Shown piece by piece: positions 1-7,705 of a stretch of 64,000 nt of DNA. Both the position numbers and the translations under genes were made by a program. The notes under the pieces are model-generated. The model was not told the origin of the DNA and made no database searches. It worked only from the letters and a program-made list of their open reading frames with translations. Source of the DNA: Parenemella sanctibonifatiensis (lineage in GTDB: Bacteria; Actinomycetota; Actinomycetes; Propionibacteriales; Propionibacteriaceae); assembly GCF_002250565.1 (NCBI RefSeq), contig NZ_NMVJ01000007.1, positions 213,713-277,712 on the forward strand. Reading direction: 5' to 3'. Every line of letters begins with the position of its first letter. The stretch's first letter is position 1.

Positions 1-92
1 GCAGTGCGGCCCTCGCCGTACTGCTTGGTGAGGTTGAGCGCGCTCGCCGCCGCGGTGCGGATCCGGCGCGCGGCGGTGGTGGGTGCTGACAT
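1..92 (-). CDS. ABC transporter ATP-binding protein, N-terminal fragment (cut by window edge)
   Basis: Only the first 30 codons lie in the window. The ATG at 92 is preceded on the minus strand by GAGGAG with a good spacer. The visible peptide begins MSAPTTAARRIRTAA and then reads ALNLTKQYGEGRTA. This resembles the first strand of an ABC ATPase of the MacB/LolD export type, where a phrase like L-T-K-x-Y-G-E-G-x-T precedes the Walker A loop. Walker A itself is outside the window. It is divergent from the exported propeller gene at 292. The family call is an inference from a short fragment. Confidence 0.5.
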   Translation of the reverse strand, partial: MSAPTTAARRIRTAAASALNLTKQYGEGRT

Positions 93-291
93 GGTGACTC
101 CTCTGTGCCAATGGAGGTCCGGGGGTTGACCATGCCCGAGGCTAGGCGTCCCGGGCTCGCCGCGGATCCCCCTGGACGCCCTGCTCGGTCCACCCAGGGC
201 CCCCTGCTCGTCCCGTCGGGAACGACCACGGTGCTACCCGATAGCCTGACCGGTGGCACTGCCGCCCACCCCACTCCCCAAGGAACACCCC

Positions 292-2667
292 ATGGTCAAT
301 GCTGACACCACCCTTTCCCGTCGCGCCGTCCTGCAACTCGCAGGAGCGGGCGCCGTGACAGTCGCCACGGCCGCGGCGTGGCTGCCGGAGGCCGGCGCTG
401 CAGCAACCGTGACGGCCCGGGCGCTGAGCAACCCCGGCTTCGAGGAAGCCGGCACCGCGATCCCCGGCTGGCAGTCGGTGACCGGCGCGGATGCCTTTTC
501 GATCACCACCGAGGTGGCCGCCGAGGGTGGCCAGGCCCTCCGGGTGAGCGCCACGGGCGCGGCTCGGCTCCGCAGCAGCAGCGTCCAGATCACGCCCGGC
601 CAGTACTACGCCGTGCTGGTGCAGGGCTGGTGGACCGCCGGCGCTCCGGAGCTCACCCTGCGGTTCCTCGACGCTGACGGCGCGGAGGTGGCAGCACGCG
701 ACCGCAGCCACGCCGGACTGAAGGCTGATCAGTGGTACTGGCTGAGCGTCGCCGGCCACGCACCCGAGGGGGCAGCGACGGCGTACGTCACGATCGGTGC
801 CGCGGCGGCGGCGACCTTCGTGGCCGATGACGTACGCCTGGTGGAGACCGCGCCCAAGGTGGAGACCTTCGCGTACGCAGTGGAGGAGATTGCCGTCACC
901 GGGATGACCCGGCACGACGATCGGCACTATGTCGTCACCCGCAACCAGACGCCGGCCCAACTCGGTGAGTACGACCGCGGCACCGGCGAGCTGACCGGAC
1001 AATGGGAGCTGTCGGAGGGCATCGGCGCCTGGACTCCGGTCGCGACCGAGGAGGCCATCTTCCTGGCGACCTTCACCGGCGGTGCGATCCATCGGCTCGA
1101 CCTTGGCACCCGTGAGGTCTCGACCGTCGGGCACTTCACCGAGGACGACGTCACCGTGTACGGGATGGTGATGGCCGCCGACGGCAACCTCTACTGCGTC
1201 ACCTATCCCGACTGCGCGCTCTGGCGGGTCGATCCGGCGACCGGCGCCGGCGAGCGGGTCGCCGAGCTCGGCGAGGGCGAGCTCTACGGCCGCGGCATCG
1301 CCACCGAGGGCAACGACATCGTGGTGTGCACCACCAGCCCCGGCGGTGTGTACCACTACGACATCAGCAGCGGCGCCCTCACTGACATCACCCCGGGTGA
1401 CCGGTCCGCATTCATCGCCGTCGGGATCCGGGACGGCAAGGTCTGGGCCACGTACGGGCCGCGGGTGGTGGAGTTCACGCTGACCGGCGAGGTGCTGCGG
1501 CGGTGGCAACTGGCCGGATCCCAGATCGACACCATGGGCGTGTTGGAGGACGGTTCGGTCGCCGTCTGGATGCGCCCCACCGGGCACGTGCACCGGCTGG
1601 CCCCGGATGCCGAGGAGTTTGAGGATCTCGGTACGCCCGCCGCCGAGCAGGAAGGCCGGGCGCTCATCCTGGAGGCCGACGGGCGGCTCGGCGGCCTGGC
1701 CGGCAACGGGCTGCTGTGGTCCTGGTCGGCGGCCGGCTTCGACACCGACGACCTGAACCTGTCCGACCTGGTCGGCTCCACGGTCGTGCAGCACCTGTGT
1801 GTGATGCCGAACGGAATGGTGGCCACGTCCGGCACCGACGTCCACATCCACCGCCGACCCCGGTCGGGGGAGCGTGCAGTCCGGGTGCCGTTCGCGGGGA
1901 CGCCGATGCGACTGGCGTACGGCGACGGAGCCCTGTGGGCGGCGACCTATCCGCGGACCGAGGTCTATCGGATCCAGCCCGGCAGCTGGCTCACCGAGCG
2001 GATCGGCGCCATCGGCAACGGCCAGTACCGCCCATACGCGATGCACTACGACGAGGGCCGGAATGCCATGGTGATCGCGACCGAACCGTCGTCGATTCCG
2101 GCCGGCGGTGCCGTCACGGTGGTCGATCTGGTCAGCCGTGAATTCACCAGTTGGGTCGCGCCCTTGGGTGGTCAGGCGGTCATCCACGCGACGGCGGGCG
2201 AGCGAACCTTCCTGTCGGGTGGCCTGTCCGACGAGCCGCCCTTGGTGGGGGAGATCGATCTGGACACCGGAGAGGTGGCGTGGACGGTGGCTCCGTTGCC
2301 TCACCTGCGCACCATCGAGTCGACCGTGCTCCACGAGGGGCTGCTCTATGGCGTGGCGCGCGGCAACGAATGGTTTGCCATCGATGTCGACAGTCATCAG
2401 GTGGTCCACACCGGCTGGCTGTCCGGCACCCATTCCTATGGCAACGTCGCGGTCCAGCAGGGACGGGTGGTGTTGCCGACCCATCGGAGCTTGGTCTTCG
2501 AGCTCGATGTGAACAAGCGCGACGCCCAGGTCCTCGCGGAGGGTGGCGAGGAGTCCTGGCGCCGGCCGCCGCAGTTCGGCTTCGACCGTCGCGGCACCGG
2601 GGCGTGGGGGCTGTCGGACCTGCGGCTGGCTCGCTGGGACCTGTCCGCGGATCACCTGCCGCAGTGA
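292..2667 (+). CDS. Tat-exported protein with carbohydrate-binding-like and beta-propeller domains
   Basis: A 791-aa protein. I start it at the ATG at 292, which has AAGGAA six bases upstream; an upstream ATG at 253 is in frame but has no such site. Residues 8-35 form a twin-arginine signal (LSRRAVLQLAG, then a hydrophobic stretch ending in AGAAA). Residues of about 40-170 begin NPGFEE and look like a jelly-roll carbohydrate-binding module. The rest is rich in repeating short beta-strand blades such as GALWAATYP and DLDTGEVAW, as in WD40-like or SMP-30-like propellers. No catalytic residues can be assigned. It is probably a secreted binding protein or lyase-like enzyme acting on a polysaccharide. 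A strong hairpin lies downstream. Confidence 0.75.
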   Translation: MVNADTTLSRRAVLQLAGAGAVTVATAAAWLPEAGAAATVTARALSNPGFEEAGTAIPGWQSVTGADAFSITTEVAAEGGQALRVSATGAARLRSSSVQITPGQYYAVLVQGWWTAGAPELTLRFLDADGAEVAARDRSHAGLKADQWYWLSVAGHAPEGAATAYVTIGAAAAATFVADDVRLVETAPKVETFAYAVEEIAVTGMTRHDDRHYVVTRNQTPAQLGEYDRGTGELTGQWELSEGIGAWTPVATEEAIFLATFTGGAIHRLDLGTREVSTVGHFTEDDVTVYGMVMAADGNLYCVTYPDCALWRVDPATGAGERVAELGEGELYGRGIATEGNDIVVCTTSPGGVYHYDISSGALTDITPGDRSAFIAVGIRDGKVWATYGPRVVEFTLTGEVLRRWQLAGSQIDTMGVLEDGSVAVWMRPTGHVHRLAPDAEEFEDLGTPAAEQEGRALILEADGRLGGLAGNGLLWSWSAAGFDTDDLNLSDLVGSTVVQHLCVMPNGMVATSGTDVHIHRRPRSGERAVRVPFAGTPMRLAYGDGALWAATYPRTEVYRIQPGSWLTERIGAIGNGQYRPYAMHYDEGRNAMVIATEPSSIPAGGAVTVVDLVSREFTSWVAPLGGQAVIHATAGERTFLSGGLSDEPPLVGEIDLDTGEVAWTVAPLPHLRTIESTVLHEGLLYGVARGNEWFAIDVDSHQVVHTGWLSGTHSYGNVAVQQGRVVLPTHRSLVFELDVNKRDAQVLAEGGEESWRRPPQFGFDRRGTGAWGLSDLRLARWDLSADHLPQ

Positions 2668-3012
2668 GGGGGTCTCAGGCGACGTACGCGGGCGCGCATC
2701 GCCGCACGCGGTGCGCGGGTGCGCGCGGGGTGGTGGAACCCGGCCCCGCCATCCTGGGGATCGCCTTCACCGGCGACGGTGCCGGTGGTGATGACGAGGA
2801 CGACGACTGACGGCCTGGCCCCGGACGCGACAATGGGGCGGCTTCTGAGCCGCCCCATTGTCGTCTTTCCCCCATCCCGTGGGCCAAGCGAGCAGCCACT
2901 CGCTCAGGAACCGGCCCCGGGTGAGGATGCAGTGTCGGCGCACCCTCACCCGTGACTACGAGCCGGGGGTGGTGATCGGTTGCCTTCGATTCGTGAGGAT
3001 TTCTTCCGGTCG
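2668..3012. other. 345-base gene-free stretch between convergent genes
   Basis: This stretch separates the propeller gene from the convergent DedA gene. Its only clear structure is the perfect hairpin at 2830-2861. A short reading frame ending at 2810 codes for an Asp-rich tail (GGDDEDDD) but has no ribosome binding site, so I do not call it. Confidence 0.7.
2830..2861 (+). terminator. Perfect 14-bp hairpin, likely terminator
   Basis: The arms ACAATGGGGCGGCT and AGCCGCCCCATTGT pair perfectly around a TCTG loop. Only a weak pyrimidine run (TCGTCTTTCCCCC) follows, so this would be a GC-rich actinobacterial terminator without a good U tract. It lies between convergent genes and could serve both strands. 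Confidence 0.7.
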
Positions 3013-3654
3013 TCAGGCCGCGTCGTCGCCGGTGGCGGCAGCGGCCTTGGCGCGCTTGCGGTTGCGCATCAGCCTCGCGATCACAAACCACAGCACCAAG
3101 GCGATGATGATGACGTAGACGAACTTGGAGATGACATCGGTCCACGGCTCGATGATGTGCCAGTTCTCGCCGAGGAAGAAGCCGAAGCTGACGAAGATCG
3201 CATTCCAGATCAGCGAACCGGCCGTGGTCAGCACGGTGAACTGGAACAGCGGCATCTTGTAGATGCCAGCGGGGATCGAGATCAGCGAACGAATGCCGGG
3301 GACCATTCGACCGAAGAAGATGCCGGCGCGGCCGTGTCGGTCGAACCAGGCCGCGGACTTGTCGAAGTCCTCCTCCTCGACCAGCGGCATCTTGCGGCAG
3401 ATCCAGCGGATCCGGTCCGCCCCCAGGGCGTACCCGAGGCCGTAGAGCAGCCAGGCGCCGACCACCGAGCCGATCACGCTCCAGCCCAGGATCGCGAGGT
3501 AGTGGTGGTCGCCGCGACCGGCGGTGACGCCCGCCAACGGAAGGATGACTTCAGAGGGGATCGGTGGAAAGACGCATTCCAACAGCAACAGGACGGCCAC
3601 TCCTGGGCCGCCCAAGGCAGTCATGATGGCAACTGCCCAATCAACGATGTTCAC
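3013..3654 (-). CDS. DedA/VTT-domain membrane protein
   Basis: A 213-aa integral membrane protein with the DedA (SNARE-associated/VTT) pattern. It has a first hydrophobic segment ending LLECVFPPIPSEVILP, a second segment, the loop FFGRMVPGIRSLISIPAG that is the family signature, and two C-terminal membrane helices followed by a Lys/Arg/Ala-rich tail. The length is normal for the family. DedA proteins are linked to membrane lipid (undecaprenyl or phospholipid) flipping and envelope stress tolerance. The GTG start at 3654 has AAGGGAA upstream, and a TAGGCT -10 box lies about 40 bases before it. It appears to be monocistronic. Confidence 0.9.
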   Translation of the reverse strand: MNIVDWAVAIMTALGGPGVAVLLLLECVFPPIPSEVILPLAGVTAGRGDHHYLAILGWSVIGSVVGAWLLYGLGYALGADRIRWICRKMPLVEEEDFDKSAAWFDRHGRAGIFFGRMVPGIRSLISIPAGIYKMPLFQFTVLTTAGSLIWNAIFVSFGFFLGENWHIIEPWTDVISKFVYVIIIALVLWFVIARLMRNRKRAKAAAATGDDAA

Positions 3655-3692
3655 CGGTCGTATTTCCCTTCAGCGGCGTACGTTCCGCCCCG

Positions 3693-3698
3693 AGCCTA
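3693..3698 (-). promoter_or_regulatory. Probable -10 box (TAGGCT) of the DedA gene
   Basis: On the minus strand TAGGCT lies about 38 bases before the GTG start, leaving a leader that carries the AAGGGAA ribosome site. The same hexamer recurs in front of leaderless genes elsewhere in the window. Confidence 0.5.
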
Positions 3699-3792
3699 GT
3701 TGCTGGGACTGCGGTGCAGGCCCGACCACCGGCCCTCGCCGTGTCGCACCACAGTCACAGCGGAGCGGCTGGAGTTCTGGGTTGTTGAACCG

Positions 3793-4467
3793 TCAGCGAC
3801 CGGCCAGGCCGGTCTCGTACGCCAGCAGCACCAGCGACACCCGGTCGCGGCACTCGAGCTTGGCGAGCAGCCGACCGATGTGGGTCTTGACGGTGCCCTC
3901 GGCCATGTAGAGGCGACTGGCGATCTCAGCGTTGGTGGCACCGCCGGCGATCTCGACCAGCACCTCGCGTTCCCGTTCGGTGAGCACGCTGAGGCGCTCG
4001 TCCTCGCCGCTGCCGCCCGGTCGGTCCGGCAGGGTCGGGATCACTTGGTCGAGCAGTCGGCGGGTGGCGCTGGGAGCGACCACCGAATCACCGGCGGCCA
4101 CTGAACGGATCGCCTGCAGCAGCTCGTCGGGCCGAGCGTCCTTGAGCAGGAAGCCACTGGCGCCGGCCTTGAGGGCGGAGAAGACGTACTCGTCGAGGTC
4201 AAAGGTCGTCAGCACGAGCACATGCATCTCGGGATTGGCCTCGACGATCCGACGGGTCGCCTCGACGCCATCCATCACGGGCATCCGGATGTCCATCAGG
4301 ACCACGTCGGCGCGACGGCTGGCGAGCTGGCGTACGGCGGAGTCCCCGTCCTCGGCCTCGCCGCAGACCCGCATGTCGTCCTGGGCGTCGATGAGCATCC
4401 GGAAGCCGTGTCGCACCAAGGACTGGTCGTCGACAAGGAAGACCCGGATCTGCGCGTCGTCGGTCAT
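3793..4467 (-). CDS. NarL/LuxR-family response regulator
   Basis: A 224-aa two-domain regulator. The receiver domain (residues 7-125) has the acidic pair at D13/D14, the phosphoacceptor D59 in VVLMDIRMP, the TT pair in LVLTTFD, and the conserved Lys in FLLKDARPDE. The C-terminal LuxR-type helix-turn-helix (about 158-215) reads LTEREREVL, then AEIASRLYMAEGTVKTHI. The start has GAGAGGA upstream. It lies 52 bases downstream of the histidine kinase on the same strand, so it is very likely that kinase's partner. The target genes are not evident from the sequence. Confidence 0.95.
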   Translation of the reverse strand: MTDDAQIRVFLVDDQSLVRHGFRMLIDAQDDMRVCGEAEDGDSAVRQLASRRADVVLMDIRMPVMDGVEATRRIVEANPEMHVLVLTTFDLDEYVFSALKAGASGFLLKDARPDELLQAIRSVAAGDSVVAPSATRRLLDQVIPTLPDRPGGSGEDERLSVLTEREREVLVEIAGGATNAEIASRLYMAEGTVKTHIGRLLAKLECRDRVSLVLLAYETGLAGR

Positions 4468-4519
4468 GGCGTCCTCTCGGATGCGGGACGCGGCTCGCCC
4501 CGATGGTTGTTCACCCTAC

Positions 4520-5953
4520 TCAGTGGAATGAGGGCTGGGAGTCGGTGCTGGCGGTGCGTCGCTTCGGCAGCACCGGTTGCTTGGGCAGGCCGGTGGCCGA
4601 CGGCGCCGGGGTGACCGGGCCGGCGGGGGCGCCGGTCGGCGTACGGTCCGATGCGGCAGGAGTTGGTGCGGGTCGTGCGGCGGGTGCGGGTCGCGGGACC
4701 GGGTTGGCGGCGGCTCGGCGCGAGGCGCTGCTCGGCGAGCCGGTCGGCCCCCACGGGAGCACCGCGTGGACCCGGTAGCCGTGGGTGTCGCCGGGGCGAG
4801 CTGAGAGTCGACCACCCATGGCGCCAACCCGCTCGCGCATCCCCTGGAGGCCATTGCCCATGCCATCGCCCTCGGCCGCCTTGCCGCGCCCGTTGTCGAC
4901 CACGACGATGTCGAGGCAGTGCGGCAAGTAGCTGACCCGGACCTCGGCGGTGGCCTGCGGGCCGGCGTGCTTGAGCATGTTCGTGATCGATTCCTGGACC
5001 ACGCGGTACGCCGTCAGCCCCAAAGCCGGGGACACGTGCGCCGGCGGGGTGCCCTTCTCGATCAGCAGGATCCGGCTGCCGGTCCGGGCCACCATCTCGC
5101 GGATGTCCTCCAAGCCGGGGGTCGGGGCGTACTCCTCGGACTCTCCGGACGGATTGCGCAGGACGCCGACGATCCGGCGCAGATCGCCCAGCGCCTCGCG
5201 GCTGGTGTCGGCGATGGTGTCGAGCACCTCGGCGGCAGCCTCGGGCTTCTTCACGGCCATCGCGCGGCCGCCTTCGGCCTGCACCACAATCACCGACAGT
5301 GAGTGGGCGACGATGTCGTGCAGCTCGCGGGCGATCTGGTTGCGGGCGTTCGCCTCGGCGGTACGGGAACGTTCCTCACGTTCGATCAGCGCCAGCCGTT
5401 GCTGGTGGGCCTTCATCCGGGCCGTGGTCTCGCGGGTGAGGGCGTCTTCGCGGACCCGGCGGCCGATCAGGTAGGAGGTGGTGACCAGGCCCAGACACAC
5501 GAAGGTGAAGGCGGCCGCAAAGACGAAGTGGACGATGAATTCGGCGCCGCCGATGGTGCCGGCCCAGCGGGCCGGCCCCAAGACCGAGCCGAGGATGCCG
5601 AGCCACACCGCCCACCGGCTGTCCCGGGAGGGGACCCAGCGGGCGACCGAGAAGACCGCAATCGGGACCACCATGATCGAGGCGAGCGGGTAGGGCGCCA
5701 CGACGACCTGGAAGATGCCGGCGAGCCCCATCGCGGCGAGCATCACCATCGGATAGCTGCGCCGCAGCATCAGCGGGGCCACCATCATGCAGGAGGCCAG
5801 CATCCAGAGCCAGGCATCCAGGCTGTCAGATCGTTGGGCGGCCATGCCGACGTAGGGCAGCACCGTGAACGTGGCAAAGCTGACCGTCAGGACCGCGTCG
5901 ATCGTGCGGTCCCGGGGCGTCACATCCGGGGCGGCGTACCTGTCGAGATTCAC
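4520..5953 (-). CDS. Sensor histidine kinase, NarL-partner (HisKA_3) type
   Basis: A membrane sensor kinase of 477 aa if the GTG at 5953 is used. That codon sits seven bases after a TAGGCT -10 box, as in other leaderless genes here. An in-frame ATG at 5989 would add 12 residues. The N-terminal third carries four to six membrane helices with almost no outside domain. The HisKA_3 dimerisation helix contains the phosphorylated His in RELHDIVAHSL (about residue 212). The ATPase domain has DNGRGK and GNGLQGMRERV. The last ~70 residues are a Pro/Ala/Ser-rich, probably disordered tail, which is unusual. It forms an operon with the response regulator downstream. Confidence 0.93.
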   Translation of the reverse strand: MNLDRYAAPDVTPRDRTIDAVLTVSFATFTVLPYVGMAAQRSDSLDAWLWMLASCMMVAPLMLRRSYPMVMLAAMGLAGIFQVVVAPYPLASIMVVPIAVFSVARWVPSRDSRWAVWLGILGSVLGPARWAGTIGGAEFIVHFVFAAAFTFVCLGLVTTSYLIGRRVREDALTRETTARMKAHQQRLALIEREERSRTAEANARNQIARELHDIVAHSLSVIVVQAEGGRAMAVKKPEAAAEVLDTIADTSREALGDLRRIVGVLRNPSGESEEYAPTPGLEDIREMVARTGSRILLIEKGTPPAHVSPALGLTAYRVVQESITNMLKHAGPQATAEVRVSYLPHCLDIVVVDNGRGKAAEGDGMGNGLQGMRERVGAMGGRLSARPGDTHGYRVHAVLPWGPTGSPSSASRRAAANPVPRPAPAARPAPTPAASDRTPTGAPAGPVTPAPSATGLPKQPVLPKRRTASTDSQPSFH

Positions 5954-5960
5954 GGCCGCC

Positions 5961-5966
5961 AGCCTA
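5961..5966 (-). promoter_or_regulatory. Leaderless-type -10 box (TAGGCT) for the histidine kinase
   Basis: TAGGCT on the minus strand ends seven bases before the GTG at 5953. At that spacing transcription would begin at or next to the start codon. It lies inside the start region of the longer ATG reading, which is why I prefer the GTG. Confidence 0.5.
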
Positions 5967-5995
5967 AGCAGCCGTCGCGCGCTGGCCATCGGACT

Positions 5996-6973
5996 TCAGT
6001 CCTCGGCCGGCTGCGACTGCGGGCCTGCGGCCCACCAGGCCGCCCCGACCAGTGGGGACTCCTCGGTCCGTTCGGCAGGCAGCACCGGACGGTCCCAGCC
6101 CGCGTGGGCCAGGCCGCGTTCCAGATGGGAGGTGACCAACTCCCAGGAGGTTGCTATCGAACCACCCACCACCAGCACCTGGGCGTCGAAGGCGATCAGC
6201 GGCTCCGACAAGGCCTGGGCCAGGGCGGCGTACGCCTGCGCGAAGACGTCGACGGCGAGCTCATCGCCACGGCCGGCGCGGGCCGCGATCTCGCGTACGT
6301 CGTCATCGGCATGGTCAGCGGTCTCGGCGCGGGTGGTGTCGGAGCTGCGCTCTCGCCAGGCGGCGACGATGGCGCGGCGGGACACCACCTCCTCGAGAGG
6401 CTTGCCCTGATGGGTCAGGTAGTGCGCGCGGCCCTCGCGCGGCAGACCGGGATGATCGCCGATGACGTTGCCGTCGGCGATCCAGGCGGTGCCGATGCCG
6501 GTGCCGAGGGTGAGGTAGGCGCTCGGGTCGTGGTCGCGGCCAGTGCCGATCAGCGACTCACCCAGCCCGAAGGCCTCGGCGTCGTTGAGGAACCGGGCCT
6601 GCTGGATGCCGGCACCGTCGGCCAGCAGGGCGCCGACGTCGACACCGTTCAGGCTGTCGAACTTGCCGACCCCTTCGAAGCGACCGATGCCCGCCCGATA
6701 GTCGAACGGGCCCGGCATCGCGACGCCCCACGGCTGTTCGGGGTCGACACCGGCCAGCGCCAGCTCAGCGACCACCGCGGCAATCTCGCGGGCGAACACG
6801 TCCGCGCTGGCGTCGGCGGTGACCGGTCCGCGGGCCGACTGCACCACCGTCGCGGTGACGTCGTGCATCAGGCTGGGAGCCAGTTCGACGACGCCGGCGG
6901 TGGCATGGGTGCCGCCGACCTCGAGGACCGGCACCAGCCGCCGTCGGGAGGGACCAGAGTCTGGCCTGTTCAT
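5996..6973 (-). CDS. ROK-family sugar kinase
   Basis: A 325-aa kinase of the ROK/hexokinase superfamily. The N-terminal phosphate loop reads LEVGGTHATAGVVEL, then come GVAMPGPFDY and RFLNDAEAFGLGE, and the second phosphate loop is TLGTGIGTAW. A later LEEVVSRRAI matches the ROK segment after the substrate loop. VVGGSI near the C-terminus contacts adenosine in the family. The usual zinc-binding Cys cluster of ROK repressors is absent and there is no helix-turn-helix, so this is an enzyme. The sugar is unknown; glucose or mannose is plausible given the nearby mannose-type locus. The start at 6973 follows TAGACT by seven bases. Confidence 0.85.
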   Translation of the reverse strand: MNRPDSGPSRRRLVPVLEVGGTHATAGVVELAPSLMHDVTATVVQSARGPVTADASADVFAREIAAVVAELALAGVDPEQPWGVAMPGPFDYRAGIGRFEGVGKFDSLNGVDVGALLADGAGIQQARFLNDAEAFGLGESLIGTGRDHDPSAYLTLGTGIGTAWIADGNVIGDHPGLPREGRAHYLTHQGKPLEEVVSRRAIVAAWRERSSDTTRAETADHADDDVREIAARAGRGDELAVDVFAQAYAALAQALSEPLIAFDAQVLVVGGSIATSWELVTSHLERGLAHAGWDRPVLPAERTEESPLVGAAWWAAGPQSQPAED

Positions 6974-6980
6974 GGTCGGG

Positions 6981-6986
6981 AGTCTA
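6981..6986 (-). promoter_or_regulatory. Leaderless-type -10 box (TAGACT) for the ROK kinase
   Basis: TAGACT on the minus strand is followed by exactly seven bases and then the ATG. No ribosome binding site lies in between, which supports a leaderless transcript. Confidence 0.6.
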
Positions 6987-7028
6987 GTGCCGTGGGGGTG
7001 GACCGGCCGGGGCCGGCCGGCGTACGCC

Positions 7029-7565
7029 TCAGCCGAGGATGCCCTCGCGCAGCGACTCCACCAGGTCGGTACGCGGGTGGTCGGCGTTGAGCTGGTCCAC
7101 CGACAGTTCCATGTAGCGCTGGTCGATGCCGCCGGGGTCAGGCGACAGCAGGTAGCGGACCGGGCGCCACTGCGGGTTGACAGCGGCGATCGCGGCGCTG
7201 ACCCGAGGATCACCCAGCGCGTCCAGCATCATCTGGAAGCAGGCCTCGGACCAGGCGGGGAAGTCCTCCTCGGACACCTGGTCGTGGCGCTGGTTCATCT
7301 GCTCGACCACGGCATCGGTCCTCGGCGCCGGCACCTCGCCGTTGGCCCATTCGTCGCGGAACCACCGGAAATAGTCGGGGTCCTCCTCGATGTCCATCTC
7401 CGCGAGTTGTTCCTCGGTGAAGAAGTCGGGCGCGATCGTCATCGGGTCGGAGTCGGTGACGAGGCACACCGCGTACAACTCCTGGTCGGCAACAGCGGGC
7501 AGTGCCGCACTGAGATCCGCGACGAGGGCATCGACCAAGTCGGAGGTCAGGTCGGTCAGATCCAT
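7029..7565 (-). CDS. DUF4303-like protein
   Basis: A 178-aa soluble acidic protein starting MDLTDLTSDLVDALVADL. It contains LYAVCLVTDSDPMTIAPDFFTE, then a long EDPDYFRWFRDEWANGE segment, and ends with a QRYMELSVDQLNADHP stretch. This resembles the DUF4303 group, whose members often sit in SUKH-type immunity or housekeeping contexts. No signal peptide or membrane helix is visible. The ATG at 7565 lacks a clear Shine-Dalgarno sequence. It sits between the glycosidase and the ROK kinase but is spaced from both, so it is probably its own unit. The function is unknown. Confidence 0.65.
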   Translation of the reverse strand: MDLTDLTSDLVDALVADLSAALPAVADQELYAVCLVTDSDPMTIAPDFFTEEQLAEMDIEEDPDYFRWFRDEWANGEVPAPRTDAVVEQMNQRHDQVSEEDFPAWSEACFQMMLDALGDPRVSAAIAAVNPQWRPVRYLLSPDPGGIDQRYMELSVDQLNADHPRTDLVESLREGILG

Positions 7566-7608
7566 GGGTTGATTCTTGCGCACCTGGGACACATGTCGCT
7601 GAATACCG

Positions 7609-7659
7609 CGCCCCAGCGGCGGTAGGTCGCGAAATGTGCGAGCAACAGCCGCTGGGGCG
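7609..7659. repeat. 12-bp inverted repeat between DUF4303 gene and sugar operon
   Basis: CGCCCCAGCGGC at 7609-7620 and GCCGCTGGGGCG at 7648-7659 are perfect complements around a 27-base loop. It lies just past the end of the leftward glycosidase gene, so it may be a terminator for that operon, though no U tract follows. Confidence 0.5.
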
Positions 7660-7705
7660 AACTTTTCTGCGAGGTCGGTGTTCTCGCGACGGCAGGCGTA
7701 CGCCC

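Noticed and set aside
142-2655. Long open frame on the minus strand opposite the propeller gene
   Set aside because: It is the high-GC mirror of a clearly coding + strand gene. It has no domains and no ribosome site, and its composition is Arg/Gly/His-rich.
2719-2810. Short frame ending in an Asp-rich tail
   Set aside because: About 26 codons with no ribosome site or signal, lying in a gap between genes.
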